DNA of 64,000 nt from Gluconacetobacter takamatsuzukensis. GTDB taxonomy: Bacteria > Pseudomonadota > Alphaproteobacteria > Acetobacterales > Acetobacteraceae. Positions 30,414 to 38,853 of the stretch are shown here, in pieces; within the stretch, counting starts at the first letter, position 1, and every line of letters begins with the position of its first letter. The notes beneath the pieces are model-generated. The model did not search any database. It was not told where the DNA came from and was given only the letters and a program-made list of their open reading frames with translations. Where the stretch lies: positions 248,001-312,000 of the forward strand of contig NZ_JABEQK010000003.1 in the NCBI RefSeq assembly GCF_014174275.1, read 5' to 3'. The translations under genes were made by a program, and so were the position numbers.

Positions 30414-31002
30414 CTCACGCCTCGTTGGTTTCGACATCACCCTTGCTCATATGCGCGCTTCGTTCACGGGCCCCCAAAGCAACAACGGCCATGTCTCACG
30501 TCTGCCGCGAATCCCGGTGCGGGTCTCTCGCCGTATGTTACATCCGTTGATATCAAACCGCCGTCTACCTCCCTCTTGGAATAGGAGGCCTTCGCCGGAT
30601 CGATCCCGTCATGAGTATCCGCCGGCCTTTTGGCCTTGATCTTGATCAAGGATCGGAATGGTCAAGCATCTTTTCCATCCCGCCGAGCCGGACTGGGCCT
30701 CACGTGCCGCCGCGTGCCTCGAGCGTCCTGTCTGCGCAGCTATCCTTTCGTTCATAGTTCTCTTACCGCCTTATCCGACTGGAAGGACCCTACAAGCAAG
30801 CCTTCACATAATGTTTCCGATTATTTCACAGGGGACAATTCAGGGGAACTAATTCGTTCTATTTCAATACTTTAACGCGGTATGCCTGACATCACATCCG
30901 CGTCATCGCACTCTTTCCATGGAAGAATAAGTCTTATTTTGGCCGGATTTCCACGTCATTCGCCAGCATCGCCCGATTTTTCGGCGCCCGGCAGCGGCGC
31001 AT
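30414..31002. other. Long upstream region of cyoABCD, no gene seen
   Basis: About 590 bp between cyoA and the terminator of the BI-1 gene. Base composition falls clearly below that of the flanking genes from about 30740 to 30960. The short open frames here (up to 81 codons) have no recognisable domain. It contains the FNR/FixK-type box at 30636-30649 and must hold the oxidase promoter; I cannot pin the -35/-10. Confidence 0.7.
30636..30649. promoter_or_regulatory. FNR/FixK/Anr-type box upstream of cyoABCD
   Basis: TTGATCTTGATCAA is an exact match to the TTGAT-N4-ATCAA consensus of the Crp/Fnr family oxygen regulators. It lies about 220-235 bp before the cyoA start in a region with no other gene. 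The only transcripts it can readily serve are those of cyoABCD. Confidence 0.7.
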
Positions 31003-31003
31003 G

Positions 31004-31031
31004 AAAAAAGGCCCCGCCGCAAGGCGGGGCC
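31004..31031 (-). terminator. Rho-independent terminator of the BI-1 gene
   Basis: Read on the minus strand: stem GGCCCCGCC/GGCGGGGCC (9 bp) with a four-base loop, followed by six T. It begins about 40 bp after the stop of the BI-1 gene. Confidence 0.9.
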
Positions 31032-31072
31032 CGGTTCAGGCACCATGGCACGCAAAGGCGATTCGAGCGCCT

Positions 31073-31852
31073 TCAGTTATCCTGGTTGCTGCGCACACCC
31101 ATGAACTGCAGCAGGAACTGGAACAGGTTGATGAAGTTCAGGTACAGCGCCAGCGCGTCGTAGACCGCCCGCTTGGCCGCGCCGTCCGGCCCGTCATAAT
31201 AGGCAACCTGCTGATAGGTCATCTTGATCCGCTGCGTGTCGAACGCGGTCAGGCCGATGAAGATGAACACGCCCACGACGCTGTACAGCATATAGAGCAT
31301 GGAGCTGTGCAGGAACATGTTCACCAGCCCCGCGATCACCAGCCCGAACAGGCCCATGATAAGGAATGAGCCGAAGCGCGTCAGGTCGGTACGGGTCACA
31401 TATCCCCAGATCGACATGGCCGAGAACGTGCCGGCGGTGACGAAGAACACGCGCACGACCGAAACGCCGGTGAAGGTCAGCAGGATGCTGGACAGGCTGG
31501 CGCCCATGACGCAGCAGAACAGCCAGAACAGCATCTGCACCGCCTGGCGCGAAAGACGGTTCACGCCCAGCGACATGACCAGCACGAAGCCCAGCGGCGC
31601 GATCATCGCCAGCATGCCCAGTCCGGTCGGCCGCACGGCCACGCCATTGGGCGTCATCACGGCGGCGAAGAACGCGGCGCGCAGGCTGGTATTGGCAACC
31701 AGGTAGGCCACCACCCCCGTCAGCACCAGCCCCGACGCCATCCAGTTATAGACCCGGAGCATATAGGCCCGCAGCCCCTGGTCGATGGCTCCAGCGCCGA
31801 CCCCGGTGCCTGCGGGTCGGGACATTGTTCGAAAATCCGGGCTGAAAGCCAT
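31073..31852 (-). CDS. Bax inhibitor-1 family (YccA/YbhL-like) membrane protein
   Basis: 259 residues from the ATG at 31852, preceded by AAGGAAGGA. Seven hydrophobic helices follow a soluble N-terminus; LRAYMLRVYNWMASGLVLTGVVAYL and GLTAFDTQRIKMTYQQV with the C-terminal ALALYLNFINLFQFLLQFMG are signatures of the BI-1/TMBIM family. Bacterial members are proposed pH-gated Ca2+ leak channels or FtsH modulators. It has its own terminator and is a single-gene unit divergent from thpR. Confidence 0.93.
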   Translation of the reverse strand: MAFSPDFRTMSRPAGTGVGAGAIDQGLRAYMLRVYNWMASGLVLTGVVAYLVANTSLRAAFFAAVMTPNGVAVRPTGLGMLAMIAPLGFVLVMSLGVNRLSRQAVQMLFWLFCCVMGASLSSILLTFTGVSVVRVFFVTAGTFSAMSIWGYVTRTDLTRFGSFLIMGLFGLVIAGLVNMFLHSSMLYMLYSVVGVFIFIGLTAFDTQRIKMTYQQVAYYDGPDGAAKRAVYDALALYLNFINLFQFLLQFMGVRSNQDN

Positions 31853-32040
31853 GACATCCTTCCTTTGTCCGGGCAATTCCGGACGCAACATAGCTGTGAT
31901 GTGGGAGGCGCCGGCGACATTTCAAGGAAAATCGTCTCGCTTCCGGATGACTTTTCCATAAAAGGGCCGCCCCACCGCGACCGGTATATTATAAGGCAAC
32001 GGACGACATCGCGAAAACCTTCCATGCGCGAGGCACGACA

Positions 32041-32580
32041 GTGAGACTCTTCATCGCCCTCGATGTCGCATCCCCGCTCCGCGACGCAATCGGGGCCATG
32101 CGCGGCAGCCTGGCCGGCGTGCGCTGGGCCGATCCCGCCACCTATCACGTCACGCTTCGCTTTCTGGGCGACGTCACCGGCCGCGACCGGCTGGAGGATA
32201 TCGACATCGCCCTGTCGGCGCTCCGCGCCCCGGCCGTTCTCCTCCAGCCCGAAGCACCCGGCATCTTCGAGCAGGACGGCCGGCAGACCCTGTGGATCGG
32301 GATCGCGCGCAGCCCCGCGCTGCTGCACCTGCACCGCAAGGTGGACACCGCCATGCGCCGCGCCGCTGGCCTGGCGATCGAACGCAGGCGCTTCGTCCCC
32401 CATGTCACGATCGGCACGATCGCCGCGCCGTCGCCCGACCTGCTGGCCCCCTGGCTGGCCCGCTGGTCCGCCCTGCCCCTGCCGGCGGTCGCGGTCCCGC
32501 GCCTGACCCTCTTCCGATCCCATCGCGGTCCCGACCAACCGGTCTACGAAAGCCTGGCCGAGTACGATCTGGACGGATGA
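32041..32580 (+). CDS. thpR: RNA 2',3'-cyclic phosphodiesterase (ThpR / LigT)
   Basis: 179 residues from a GTG with GAGG seven bases upstream. The two 2H-phosphoesterase motifs are present: HVTLRF (His36, Thr38) and HVTIGT (His121, Thr123). The family hydrolyses 2',3'-cyclic phosphate RNA ends and can join 2',5' ends in reverse. Residue count and spacing are normal. It stands alone between the divergent BI-1 gene and adhA. Confidence 0.93.
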   Translation: MRLFIALDVASPLRDAIGAMRGSLAGVRWADPATYHVTLRFLGDVTGRDRLEDIDIALSALRAPAVLLQPEAPGIFEQDGRQTLWIGIARSPALLHLHRKVDTAMRRAAGLAIERRRFVPHVTIGTIAAPSPDLLAPWLARWSALPLPAVAVPRLTLFRSHRGPDQPVYESLAEYDLDG

Positions 32581-32941
32581 CCGGATTCCGAATCGTGTTC
32601 ATTCACAAAACTATGAACGCCGTTGATCCATATAATGAATATATTTAATTATATTAATGCATATTAATGTTTCGCCCACGGGCCGGGCATTCATCACGCA
32701 TACCTGATCTGCGTTCCGGAAAAAGACGCGAAATCAATATAATGAGACATATCATGCTGTTGCATGGCGGGTTCCACGAGCATCGATGGCCCCCTGCTGG
32801 TCCGGCTCCTTAATCCAGCGAACACAAAATCGTCAGAAGACTGGATTTGCAGCGTCAGTATGGTCGCATTGGGCCTGATTCTTCCCGGTCCGGGACCGGG
32901 GCTGTCGGGATTATTTTTTTATTGTCACGAGGACATCGGAC
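32581..32941 (+). promoter_or_regulatory. adhA upstream and leader region
   Basis: This 361-bp gap is locally AT-rich (32610-32670) and carries no supported gene. In order: a 10-bp tandem repeat (ATATTAATGC, ATATTAATGT) at 32651-32670; a perfect TATAAT at 32738-32743 with a poor -35 (TTCCGG, 18-bp spacing); an uncoded leader of about 190 nt; a strong GC hairpin at 32884-32900 and a T-rich run at 32911-32920; then GAGGA just before the adhA ATG. The promoter is probable and activator-dependent by its weak -35, which is inference. Confidence 0.55.
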
Positions 32942-35149
32942 ATGATGCGAGCTGCTTTCCGGAAAGGACGTTCTCTGCGAGGAACGCTTGCCGCCGGAAC
33001 GATATGCGCCGTCACTCTGTGCGGCTACGCCGCCGTTGCGGCTGACCCAGGTTCAGGCGATACGGGAGAGGCGATCATCCATGCCGATGACCATCCGGGC
33101 GACTGGATGACATACGGCCGCACGTATTCCGAGCAGCGCTACAGCCCGCTCGACCAGATCAACCGCTCCAATGTCGGCAACCTCAAGCTGGCCTGGTATT
33201 ACGATCTGGATACCAATCGCGGCCAGGAAGGCACGCCGCTGGTCGTCAACGGCGTCATGTACGCCACGACGAACTGGAGCAAGATGAAGGCCCTCGATGC
33301 GGCCACCGGCAAGCTGCTGTGGGCCTACGACCCGCGCGTGCCCGGCAACATCGCCGACAAGGGCTGCTGCGACACCGTCAACCGCGGCGCGGCATACTGG
33401 AACGGCAAGGTCTATTTCGGCACGTTCGACGGCCGCCTGATCGCGCTGGACGCCAAGACCGGCAAGCTGGTCTGGAGCGTCAACACCATCCCCACCGGCG
33501 GCGCGCTCGGCAACCAGCGTTCCTACACGGTCGACGGCGCGCCGCGCATCGCCCGCGGCCGGGTGATCATCGGCAATGGCGGCTCCGAATTCGGCGCGCG
33601 CGGCTTCGTCTCCGCCTTCGACGCCGAGACGGGCAAGCTGGACTGGCGCTTCTTCACGGTGCCGAACCCCGAGAACAAGCCCGACAACGCGGCCTCGGAC
33701 AGCGTGCTGATGAACAAGGCCTACCAGACCTGGAGTCCGACGGGCGCCTGGACCAAGCAGGGCGGCGGCGGCACCGTGTGGGATTCGATCGTCTACGATC
33801 CCGTGACCGACCTGGTCTATCTGGGCGTGGGCAACGGCTCGCCGTGGAACTACAAGTTCCGCTCCGAAGGCAAGGGCGACAATTTCTTCCTGGGCAGCAT
33901 CGTCGCGATCAAGCCCGACACCGGCGAATATGTCTGGCACTTCCAGGAAACGCCGATGGACCAGTGGGACTTCACCTCGGTCCAGCAGATCATGACGCTC
34001 GACCTGCCGATCAACGGCCAGATGCGGCACGTCATCGTCCACGCGCCCAAGAACGGCTTCTTCTACGTCATCGACGCGAAGACCGGCGAGTTCCTGTCGG
34101 GCAAGAACTATGTCTACGTGAACTGGGCCAGCGGCCTGGATCCCAAGACCGGCCGTCCGCTCTATAACCCCGAAGCGCTCTACACGATGACGGGCAAGGA
34201 CTGGTACGGCATCCCGGGCGACCTGGGCGGCCACAATTTCGCGGCGATGGCCTTCAGCCCCCGCACCGGCCTGGTCTACATCCCGGCCCAGCAGGTTCCG
34301 TTCCTGTATTCCAACCAGGTCGGCGGCTTCAAGGCGCATCCGGACAGCTGGAATCTCGGCCTGGACATGAACAAGGTCGGCCTTCCGGACAAGCAGGACG
34401 CCAAGGACGCGTTCATCAAGGACCTGAAGGGCTGGATCGTGGCCTGGGACCCGATCAAGCAGCAGGAAGCCTTCCGCGTCGATCACAAGGGCCCGTGGAA
34501 CGGCGGCATCGTGGCCACCGGCGGCGACCTTCTGTTCCAGGGCCTGGCGAACGGCGAATTCCACGCCTACGACGCCACCAACGGCAACGACCTGTTCAGC
34601 TTCGCGGCCCAGAGCGGCATCATCGCCCCGCCGGTGACCTACCTGGCGAACGGCAAGCAGTATGTCGCGGTCGAAGTGGGCTGGGGCGGCATCTATCCGT
34701 TCTTCCTGGGCGGCATCGCGCGCACCAGCGGCTGGACGGTCAACCACTCCCGCGTCGTCGCCTTCTCGCTGGACGGCAACGCCAAGCTGCCGCCGCAGAA
34801 CGACAAGGGCTACCTGCCGGTCAAGCCGCCCGCCGAATTCGACGAAAAGCGGACCGATAACGGCTATTTCGAATTCCAGACCTATTGCGCGGCCTGCCAT
34901 GGCGACAATGGCGAAGCCGGCGGCGTCCTGCCCGATCTGCGCTGGTCCGGCGCGATCCGCCACCAGGATGCATTCTACAACGTGGTCGGCCGCGGCGCGC
35001 TGACGGCCTACGGCATGGACCGCTTCGATTCCTCGATGTCGCATGAGCAGATCGAGGACATCCGGCAGTTCCTGCTGAAGCGCGCCAACGAAACCTACCA
35101 GAGGGAGGTTGATGCCCGGAAGAACGCGGAAGGCATTCCCGCTCAATGA
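32942..35149 (+). CDS. adhA: PQQ-dependent alcohol dehydrogenase, quinohemoprotein subunit I
   Basis: 735 residues with a signal peptide ending near AAVAADPG. The eight-bladed propeller begins with DWMTYGRTYSEQRYSPLDQI; the vicinal cysteines in KGCCDTV (Cys142-Cys143) form the disulfide ring over PQQ, and AKTGKLVWSV-type tryptophan-docking repeats recur. A C-terminal cytochrome c domain carries CAACH (649-653). This is subunit I of the periplasmic membrane-bound ethanol dehydrogenase of acetic acid bacteria, making acetaldehyde and passing electrons through AdhB to ubiquinone. adhB follows after 45 bp. The GAGGA ribosome site fixes the ATG. Confidence 0.97.
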   Translation: MMRAAFRKGRSLRGTLAAGTICAVTLCGYAAVAADPGSGDTGEAIIHADDHPGDWMTYGRTYSEQRYSPLDQINRSNVGNLKLAWYYDLDTNRGQEGTPLVVNGVMYATTNWSKMKALDAATGKLLWAYDPRVPGNIADKGCCDTVNRGAAYWNGKVYFGTFDGRLIALDAKTGKLVWSVNTIPTGGALGNQRSYTVDGAPRIARGRVIIGNGGSEFGARGFVSAFDAETGKLDWRFFTVPNPENKPDNAASDSVLMNKAYQTWSPTGAWTKQGGGGTVWDSIVYDPVTDLVYLGVGNGSPWNYKFRSEGKGDNFFLGSIVAIKPDTGEYVWHFQETPMDQWDFTSVQQIMTLDLPINGQMRHVIVHAPKNGFFYVIDAKTGEFLSGKNYVYVNWASGLDPKTGRPLYNPEALYTMTGKDWYGIPGDLGGHNFAAMAFSPRTGLVYIPAQQVPFLYSNQVGGFKAHPDSWNLGLDMNKVGLPDKQDAKDAFIKDLKGWIVAWDPIKQQEAFRVDHKGPWNGGIVATGGDLLFQGLANGEFHAYDATNGNDLFSFAAQSGIIAPPVTYLANGKQYVAVEVGWGGIYPFFLGGIARTSGWTVNHSRVVAFSLDGNAKLPPQNDKGYLPVKPPAEFDEKRTDNGYFEFQTYCAACHGDNGEAGGVLPDLRWSGAIRHQDAFYNVVGRGALTAYGMDRFDSSMSHEQIEDIRQFLLKRANETYQREVDARKNAEGIPAQ

Positions 35150-35194
35150 GACCCTTCCGCTCGATCTTCCGTTTTTTTTGCATCAACGCGACGC

Positions 35195-36604
35195 ATGGTG
35201 AACAGAATGCTCAACAGGCTTAAGGTTGCGATCGGCACGGCGGCGTTCAGCCTCCTTGCCACGGCCGCAATGGCTCAGGCGCCGGATCAGGCGCTGATCG
35301 ACAAGGGTGCGTATGTCGCCCGCCTGGGTGACTGCGTGGCCTGCCACACTGCCCTGCACGGGCAGGCCTACGCCGGTGGTCTGGAGATCAAGAGCCCGAT
35401 CGGGACGATCTACTCGACCAACATCACACCCGATTCCAACGGAATCGGCGGCTACAGTTTCGAGGAATTCGACCAGGCGGTGCGCCACGGCATCCGCAAG
35501 GACGGCTCGACCCTGTATCCGGCCATGCCCTACCCGGCCTTCTCGCGCATGACGCAGGACGACATGCGCGCGCTCTATGCATATTTCATGCATGGCGTGA
35601 AGCCGGTGGCGCAGCCCAACAAGGCCAACGAGATCTCGTGGCCGATGTCCATGCGCTGGCCGCTGGCCATCTGGCGCACCCTCTTCGCCCCGGCCCCTGC
35701 CGAGTTCAAGCCGGCTGCCGGCACCGATCCGGTGGTGGCGCGCGGTGAATATCTGGTCACCGGTCCGGGCCATTGCGGCGCCTGCCATACGCCGCGCGGC
35801 TTCGCGATGCAGGAAAAGGCCCTCGACGCCACCGGCGGCGCGGTCTTCCTGGCCGGCGGTGCCCCGATCGACAACTGGGTGGCCCCGAGCCTGCGTAACG
35901 ACCCGGTGGTCGGCATCGGCAGCTGGTCCGAGGACGACCTGTACTACTTCCTCAAGACAGGTCGTATCGATCATTCCGCCGTGTTCGGCGGCATGGCCGA
36001 CGTGGTGGGCTGGAGCACCCAGTATTTCACCGACGACGACCTGCGCGCGATGGCCAAGTACCTGAAGAGCCTGCCGCCGGTTCCCCCGGCCCAGGGCAGC
36101 TACACGTACGAGGCCTCGACCGCCGACATGCTGAACGCGGGCAAGACCGCGTCGTCGCCGGGTGCCGACGTCTATCTGCGTGAATGCGCCATCTGCCATC
36201 GCAATGACGGCGGCGGCGTGGCCCGCATGTTCCCGCCGCTGGCCGGCAACCCGGTCGTGGTGACGGAAAACCCGACCTCGCTGGTCAACGTGGTCGTCCA
36301 TGGCGGCGTGCTGCCGCCGACCAACTGGGCGCCTTCGGCCGTGGCCATGCCGGGCTATGGCAAGACCCTGTCGGCCCAGCAGATCGCGGACGTGGTCAAC
36401 TTCATCCGTACCGGCTGGGGCAACCATGCGTCGGCGAACGTGACGGCGGCCGATGTCGCCAAGCTGCGCGACACCGGTGCCCCGGTTGCCGGCGGCGGCT
36501 TCGGCGCGCCGACCAGCGGCTGGCCGCTGCTACACCCGCAGCCCTACGGCGCGGGCTGGACCTTCGCACCGCAGACCCATGCCGGGGTGGACCAGGCGCA
36601 GTAA
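35195..36604 (+). CDS. adhB: Alcohol dehydrogenase cytochrome c subunit II
   Basis: 469 residues with a signal peptide (FSLLATAAMAQA). Three c-type heme sites are present: CVACH (47-51), CGACH (194-198) and CAICH (331-335), each in a cytochrome c domain. It anchors AdhA to the periplasmic face and reduces ubiquinone. The start is ATG 35195 or, equally plausible, ATG 35207; the intergenic spacer has no clear ribosome site and includes a run of eight T. A strong terminator ends the adhAB transcript. Confidence 0.97.
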   Translation: MVNRMLNRLKVAIGTAAFSLLATAAMAQAPDQALIDKGAYVARLGDCVACHTALHGQAYAGGLEIKSPIGTIYSTNITPDSNGIGGYSFEEFDQAVRHGIRKDGSTLYPAMPYPAFSRMTQDDMRALYAYFMHGVKPVAQPNKANEISWPMSMRWPLAIWRTLFAPAPAEFKPAAGTDPVVARGEYLVTGPGHCGACHTPRGFAMQEKALDATGGAVFLAGGAPIDNWVAPSLRNDPVVGIGSWSEDDLYYFLKTGRIDHSAVFGGMADVVGWSTQYFTDDDLRAMAKYLKSLPPVPPAQGSYTYEASTADMLNAGKTASSPGADVYLRECAICHRNDGGGVARMFPPLAGNPVVVTENPTSLVNVVVHGGVLPPTNWAPSAVAMPGYGKTLSAQQIADVVNFIRTGWGNHASANVTAADVAKLRDTGAPVAGGGFGAPTSGWPLLHPQPYGAGWTFAPQTHAGVDQAQ

Positions 36605-36632
36605 TCGCCCGGCCAGCCAGGTTTCCATGCAG

Positions 36633-36664
36633 CCGCCGCGGGGCCTCCCCGCGGCGGTTTTTTT
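36633..36664 (+). terminator. Rho-independent terminator of adhAB
   Basis: Perfect 11-bp stem CCGCCGCGGGG/CCCCGCGGCGG with a CCT loop, followed by seven T, 28 bp after the adhB stop. Confidence 0.95.
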
Positions 36665-36692
36665 ATGCGCCGCCATCGGGCATAAAGGGCGG

Positions 36693-37415
36693 ATGACCCA
36701 GCATCCCCCAGCAGAGCGTATCGTTGTCCTGACCGGCGCCGGCATCAGCAAGGAATCGGGGCTGGAGACGTTTCGCGACGCCGATGGCCTGTGGAGCCGC
36801 CATAACATCGACGATGTCTGCACCCCGGAAGGCTTCCTGAGGGACCCGATGCTGGTCAGCCGCTTCTATAACGGGCGCCGGGCGGAACTGGCGGGTGTCG
36901 AACCCAACGCCGCCCATCGCGCCCTGGCGGAGCTGGAACAGGCCGCCCGCGACGGAAGCTGGGACGGCGAACTCCTGATCGTCACGCAGAATATCGACGA
37001 CCTGCACGAGCGCGCAGGCAGCCGCAATGTGGTGCATATGCATGGCGAATTGCGGCGGGTCCGCTGCATGTCCTGCGGCGCCACGCCCGAATGCCAGGGG
37101 GACTGCCTGCCCCAGACCCCATGCCCGGCCTGCCGGCACCCTACCCTGCGGCCCGATATCGTCTGGTTCGGCGAAATTCCGATGCATATGGCGCGCATCG
37201 ATGCCGCCCTGGCCGCCTGCGACCGGTTCGTGACCATCGGCACTTCCGGCACGGTCTACCCGGCAGCCGGCTTCGTGGCCCAGGTCCGCGACCATGCCGA
37301 CACGCTGGACATCAATCTGGAAGCCCCGGCCATCCCGACCCTGTTCGATCGCACGCTGGTCGGGCCGGCAACCCGGATGGTTCCCCGCTGGGTGGCCGAA
37401 ATCCTGGGATCATGA
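36693..37415 (+). CDS. cobB: Sirtuin NAD-dependent protein deacylase (CobB class III)
   Basis: 240 residues from the ATG at 36693. VVLTGAGISKESGLETFRDADGLW is the NAD site, TQNIDDLHERAG the ribose loop, VVHMHGELRRVRC holds the catalytic His, and CMSC/CPAC are the zinc cysteines. FYNGRR supplies the Tyr-x-x-Arg pair found in class III sirtuins that remove succinyl and acetyl groups from lysine. The frame is open upstream into the adhB end but the ATG fits family length. Its stop overlaps the next gene's ATG (ATGA). Confidence 0.94.
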   Translation: MTQHPPAERIVVLTGAGISKESGLETFRDADGLWSRHNIDDVCTPEGFLRDPMLVSRFYNGRRAELAGVEPNAAHRALAELEQAARDGSWDGELLIVTQNIDDLHERAGSRNVVHMHGELRRVRCMSCGATPECQGDCLPQTPCPACRHPTLRPDIVWFGEIPMHMARIDAALAACDRFVTIGTSGTVYPAAGFVAQVRDHADTLDINLEAPAIPTLFDRTLVGPATRMVPRWVAEILGS

Positions 37416-38053
37416 CCGAACGAAACGGGGCAGCGGACGACCTCGCCGCACTGGTGGCGGAAGTACGCGCCTGCCGGCTCTGCGCCGCCAGCCTGCCGCT
37501 GGGCCCCCGGCCGGTCCTGCATGTCTCGACCACCGCGCGCCTGCTGATCGCCAGCCAGGCCCCCGGCACGCGGGTTCATGAAACCGGGATCTCGTTCAAC
37601 GACGCTTCCGGCGACCGGCTACGGGGCTGGCTGGGGATCGATCGCGAGACCTTCTATGATTCCACGCGGATCGCCATCCTGCCGATGGGCCTGTGCTATC
37701 CGGGGCGCCTTCCAAAGGGTGGCGACCGGCCGCCCCGCCCCGAATGCGCGCCGCTCTGGCGGGCACGGCTGCTGGCCGCCATGCCCGACATCGCCCTGAC
37801 CCTGCTGGTCGGGTCCTACGCCCAGGCAGCGGTCCTGGGGCCGGGCCGGGTGGAAGACCGGGTGCGGGACTTCCGGGCCTATCTGCCGCGCTATTTCCCG
37901 CTGCCCCATCCCTCGTGGCGGACCGGCGCATGGGAACGCCGCACCCCCTGGTTCGCGGCGGAAGTCCTGCCGGCGCTCCGTGCCGCCATCGCCCCTTTGC
38001 TGGAGCCTGCGCGGAAAGCCGAAACGGTCAGGACGCCGCCGCCGCCCGCATGA
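37412..38053 (+). CDS. Uracil-DNA glycosylase family protein
   Basis: 213 residues. LLIASQAPGTRVHETGISFNDASGDRLRGWLGI matches the glycosylase loop region and LPHPSWRTGAW the C-terminal His motif of the UDG superfamily (Pfam UDG), in a divergent subgroup common in proteobacteria. The classical family 1 water-activating Asp motif is not obvious, so activity on uracil is not certain. It is translationally coupled to cobB, and its last 26 bp overlap the convergent marC gene. Confidence 0.85.
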   Translation: MTERNGAADDLAALVAEVRACRLCAASLPLGPRPVLHVSTTARLLIASQAPGTRVHETGISFNDASGDRLRGWLGIDRETFYDSTRIAILPMGLCYPGRLPKGGDRPPRPECAPLWRARLLAAMPDIALTLLVGSYAQAAVLGPGRVEDRVRDFRAYLPRYFPLPHPSWRTGAWERRTPWFAAEVLPALRAAIAPLLEPARKAETVRTPPPPA

Positions 38054-38759
38054 TCGTGACCACCAGCCCCTCGATCCCGGCAGAGAGGATCTGCACGCCG
38101 ATACACAGCAGGATCAGCGCGGCCAGCCGCGAGACGATCCGCGCGCCGGTCACACCCAGCATCACGACCAGCCGCTCGGCATAGGCATAAGCCAGCCAGA
38201 CCGTCCCCGCCACCACGATCGCGGCGGCCGAGACAGCCAGGTAGAAGACCAGCCACGCCGGCGATGCCGGCCGCGAGGCACTCAGGGCAATGGCGACCGC
38301 GATCGAGCCGGGACCGACCGTGAACGGCATGGTCATCGGGAAGAAGGCCATTTCCATCCAGTTCGGCACGGTCACGGTCCGCCCGCCCTGCATGGCCTGT
38401 TTTTCCTTGCGGGCCGCGGCTTCCTCGGGCGCCTGAAGCAGCGCCCAGGCACGCACGGCCACCACCAGCCCGCCGGCAATCCGCAGCGAATCCACCGTAA
38501 TGCCGAAAAAGGCGAGAATCGCGCTGCCGGCCCAGATCGAGGCAATCAGCAGCCCCGCCGAATAGAACGCGACGGTCCGGGCCAGCGCCAGGGTTTCGCC
38601 CCGCTCCCGCCCGGCCGTCACCTGCGAGAAGATCAGCGACGCCCCGATCGGATTGACGATCGAGAACAGGGCCGGAAAGGCAAGCAGGAAAGTATCGCTG
38701 AATACAGAAAGCGCATTCTTCCAGTCGAGGGAAGGAATGGCATGAAGGCCTGGGGACAT
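38028..38759 (-). CDS. MarC-family integral membrane protein
   Basis: 243 residues from the ATG at 38759 (a TTG at 38774 is also in frame). Six membrane helices; LLAFPALFSIVNPIGASLIFSQVT is the conserved MarC start and NWMEMAFFPMTMPFTVGPGSIAVAIAL the second half repeat. The family is widespread but of unknown function; despite the name it is not a proven drug efflux pump. Downstream of the MprF-like gene on the same strand with an 94-bp gap, and convergent with the glycosylase gene. Confidence 0.88.
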   Translation of the reverse strand: MSPGLHAIPSLDWKNALSVFSDTFLLAFPALFSIVNPIGASLIFSQVTAGRERGETLALARTVAFYSAGLLIASIWAGSAILAFFGITVDSLRIAGGLVVAVRAWALLQAPEEAAARKEKQAMQGGRTVTVPNWMEMAFFPMTMPFTVGPGSIAVAIALSASRPASPAWLVFYLAVSAAAIVVAGTVWLAYAYAERLVVMLGVTGARIVSRLAALILLCIGVQILSAGIEGLVVTIMRAAAAS

Positions 38760-38853
38760 CGGAACGCATTCCAAAGGAGCGATCTTGCGGCAATGCCCGA
38801 CCAGTCGCCGCCAGTCGAAAGCTCTTATCGTCTTTCCCAGACCGGCCCGACAG

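Noticed and set aside
30630..30875. 81-codon open frame upstream of cyoA
   Set aside because: Begins with TTG inside the FNR-box region, has no ribosome site and no recognisable product.
32621..32640. Possible second FNR half-site (TTGATCCATATAAT) near adhA
   Set aside because: Only the first half fits the consensus; the second half is not ATCAA.
32764..33045. 93-codon open frame overlapping the adhA start
   Set aside because: It covers the leader hairpin and the adhA signal peptide in another frame; no family resemblance.
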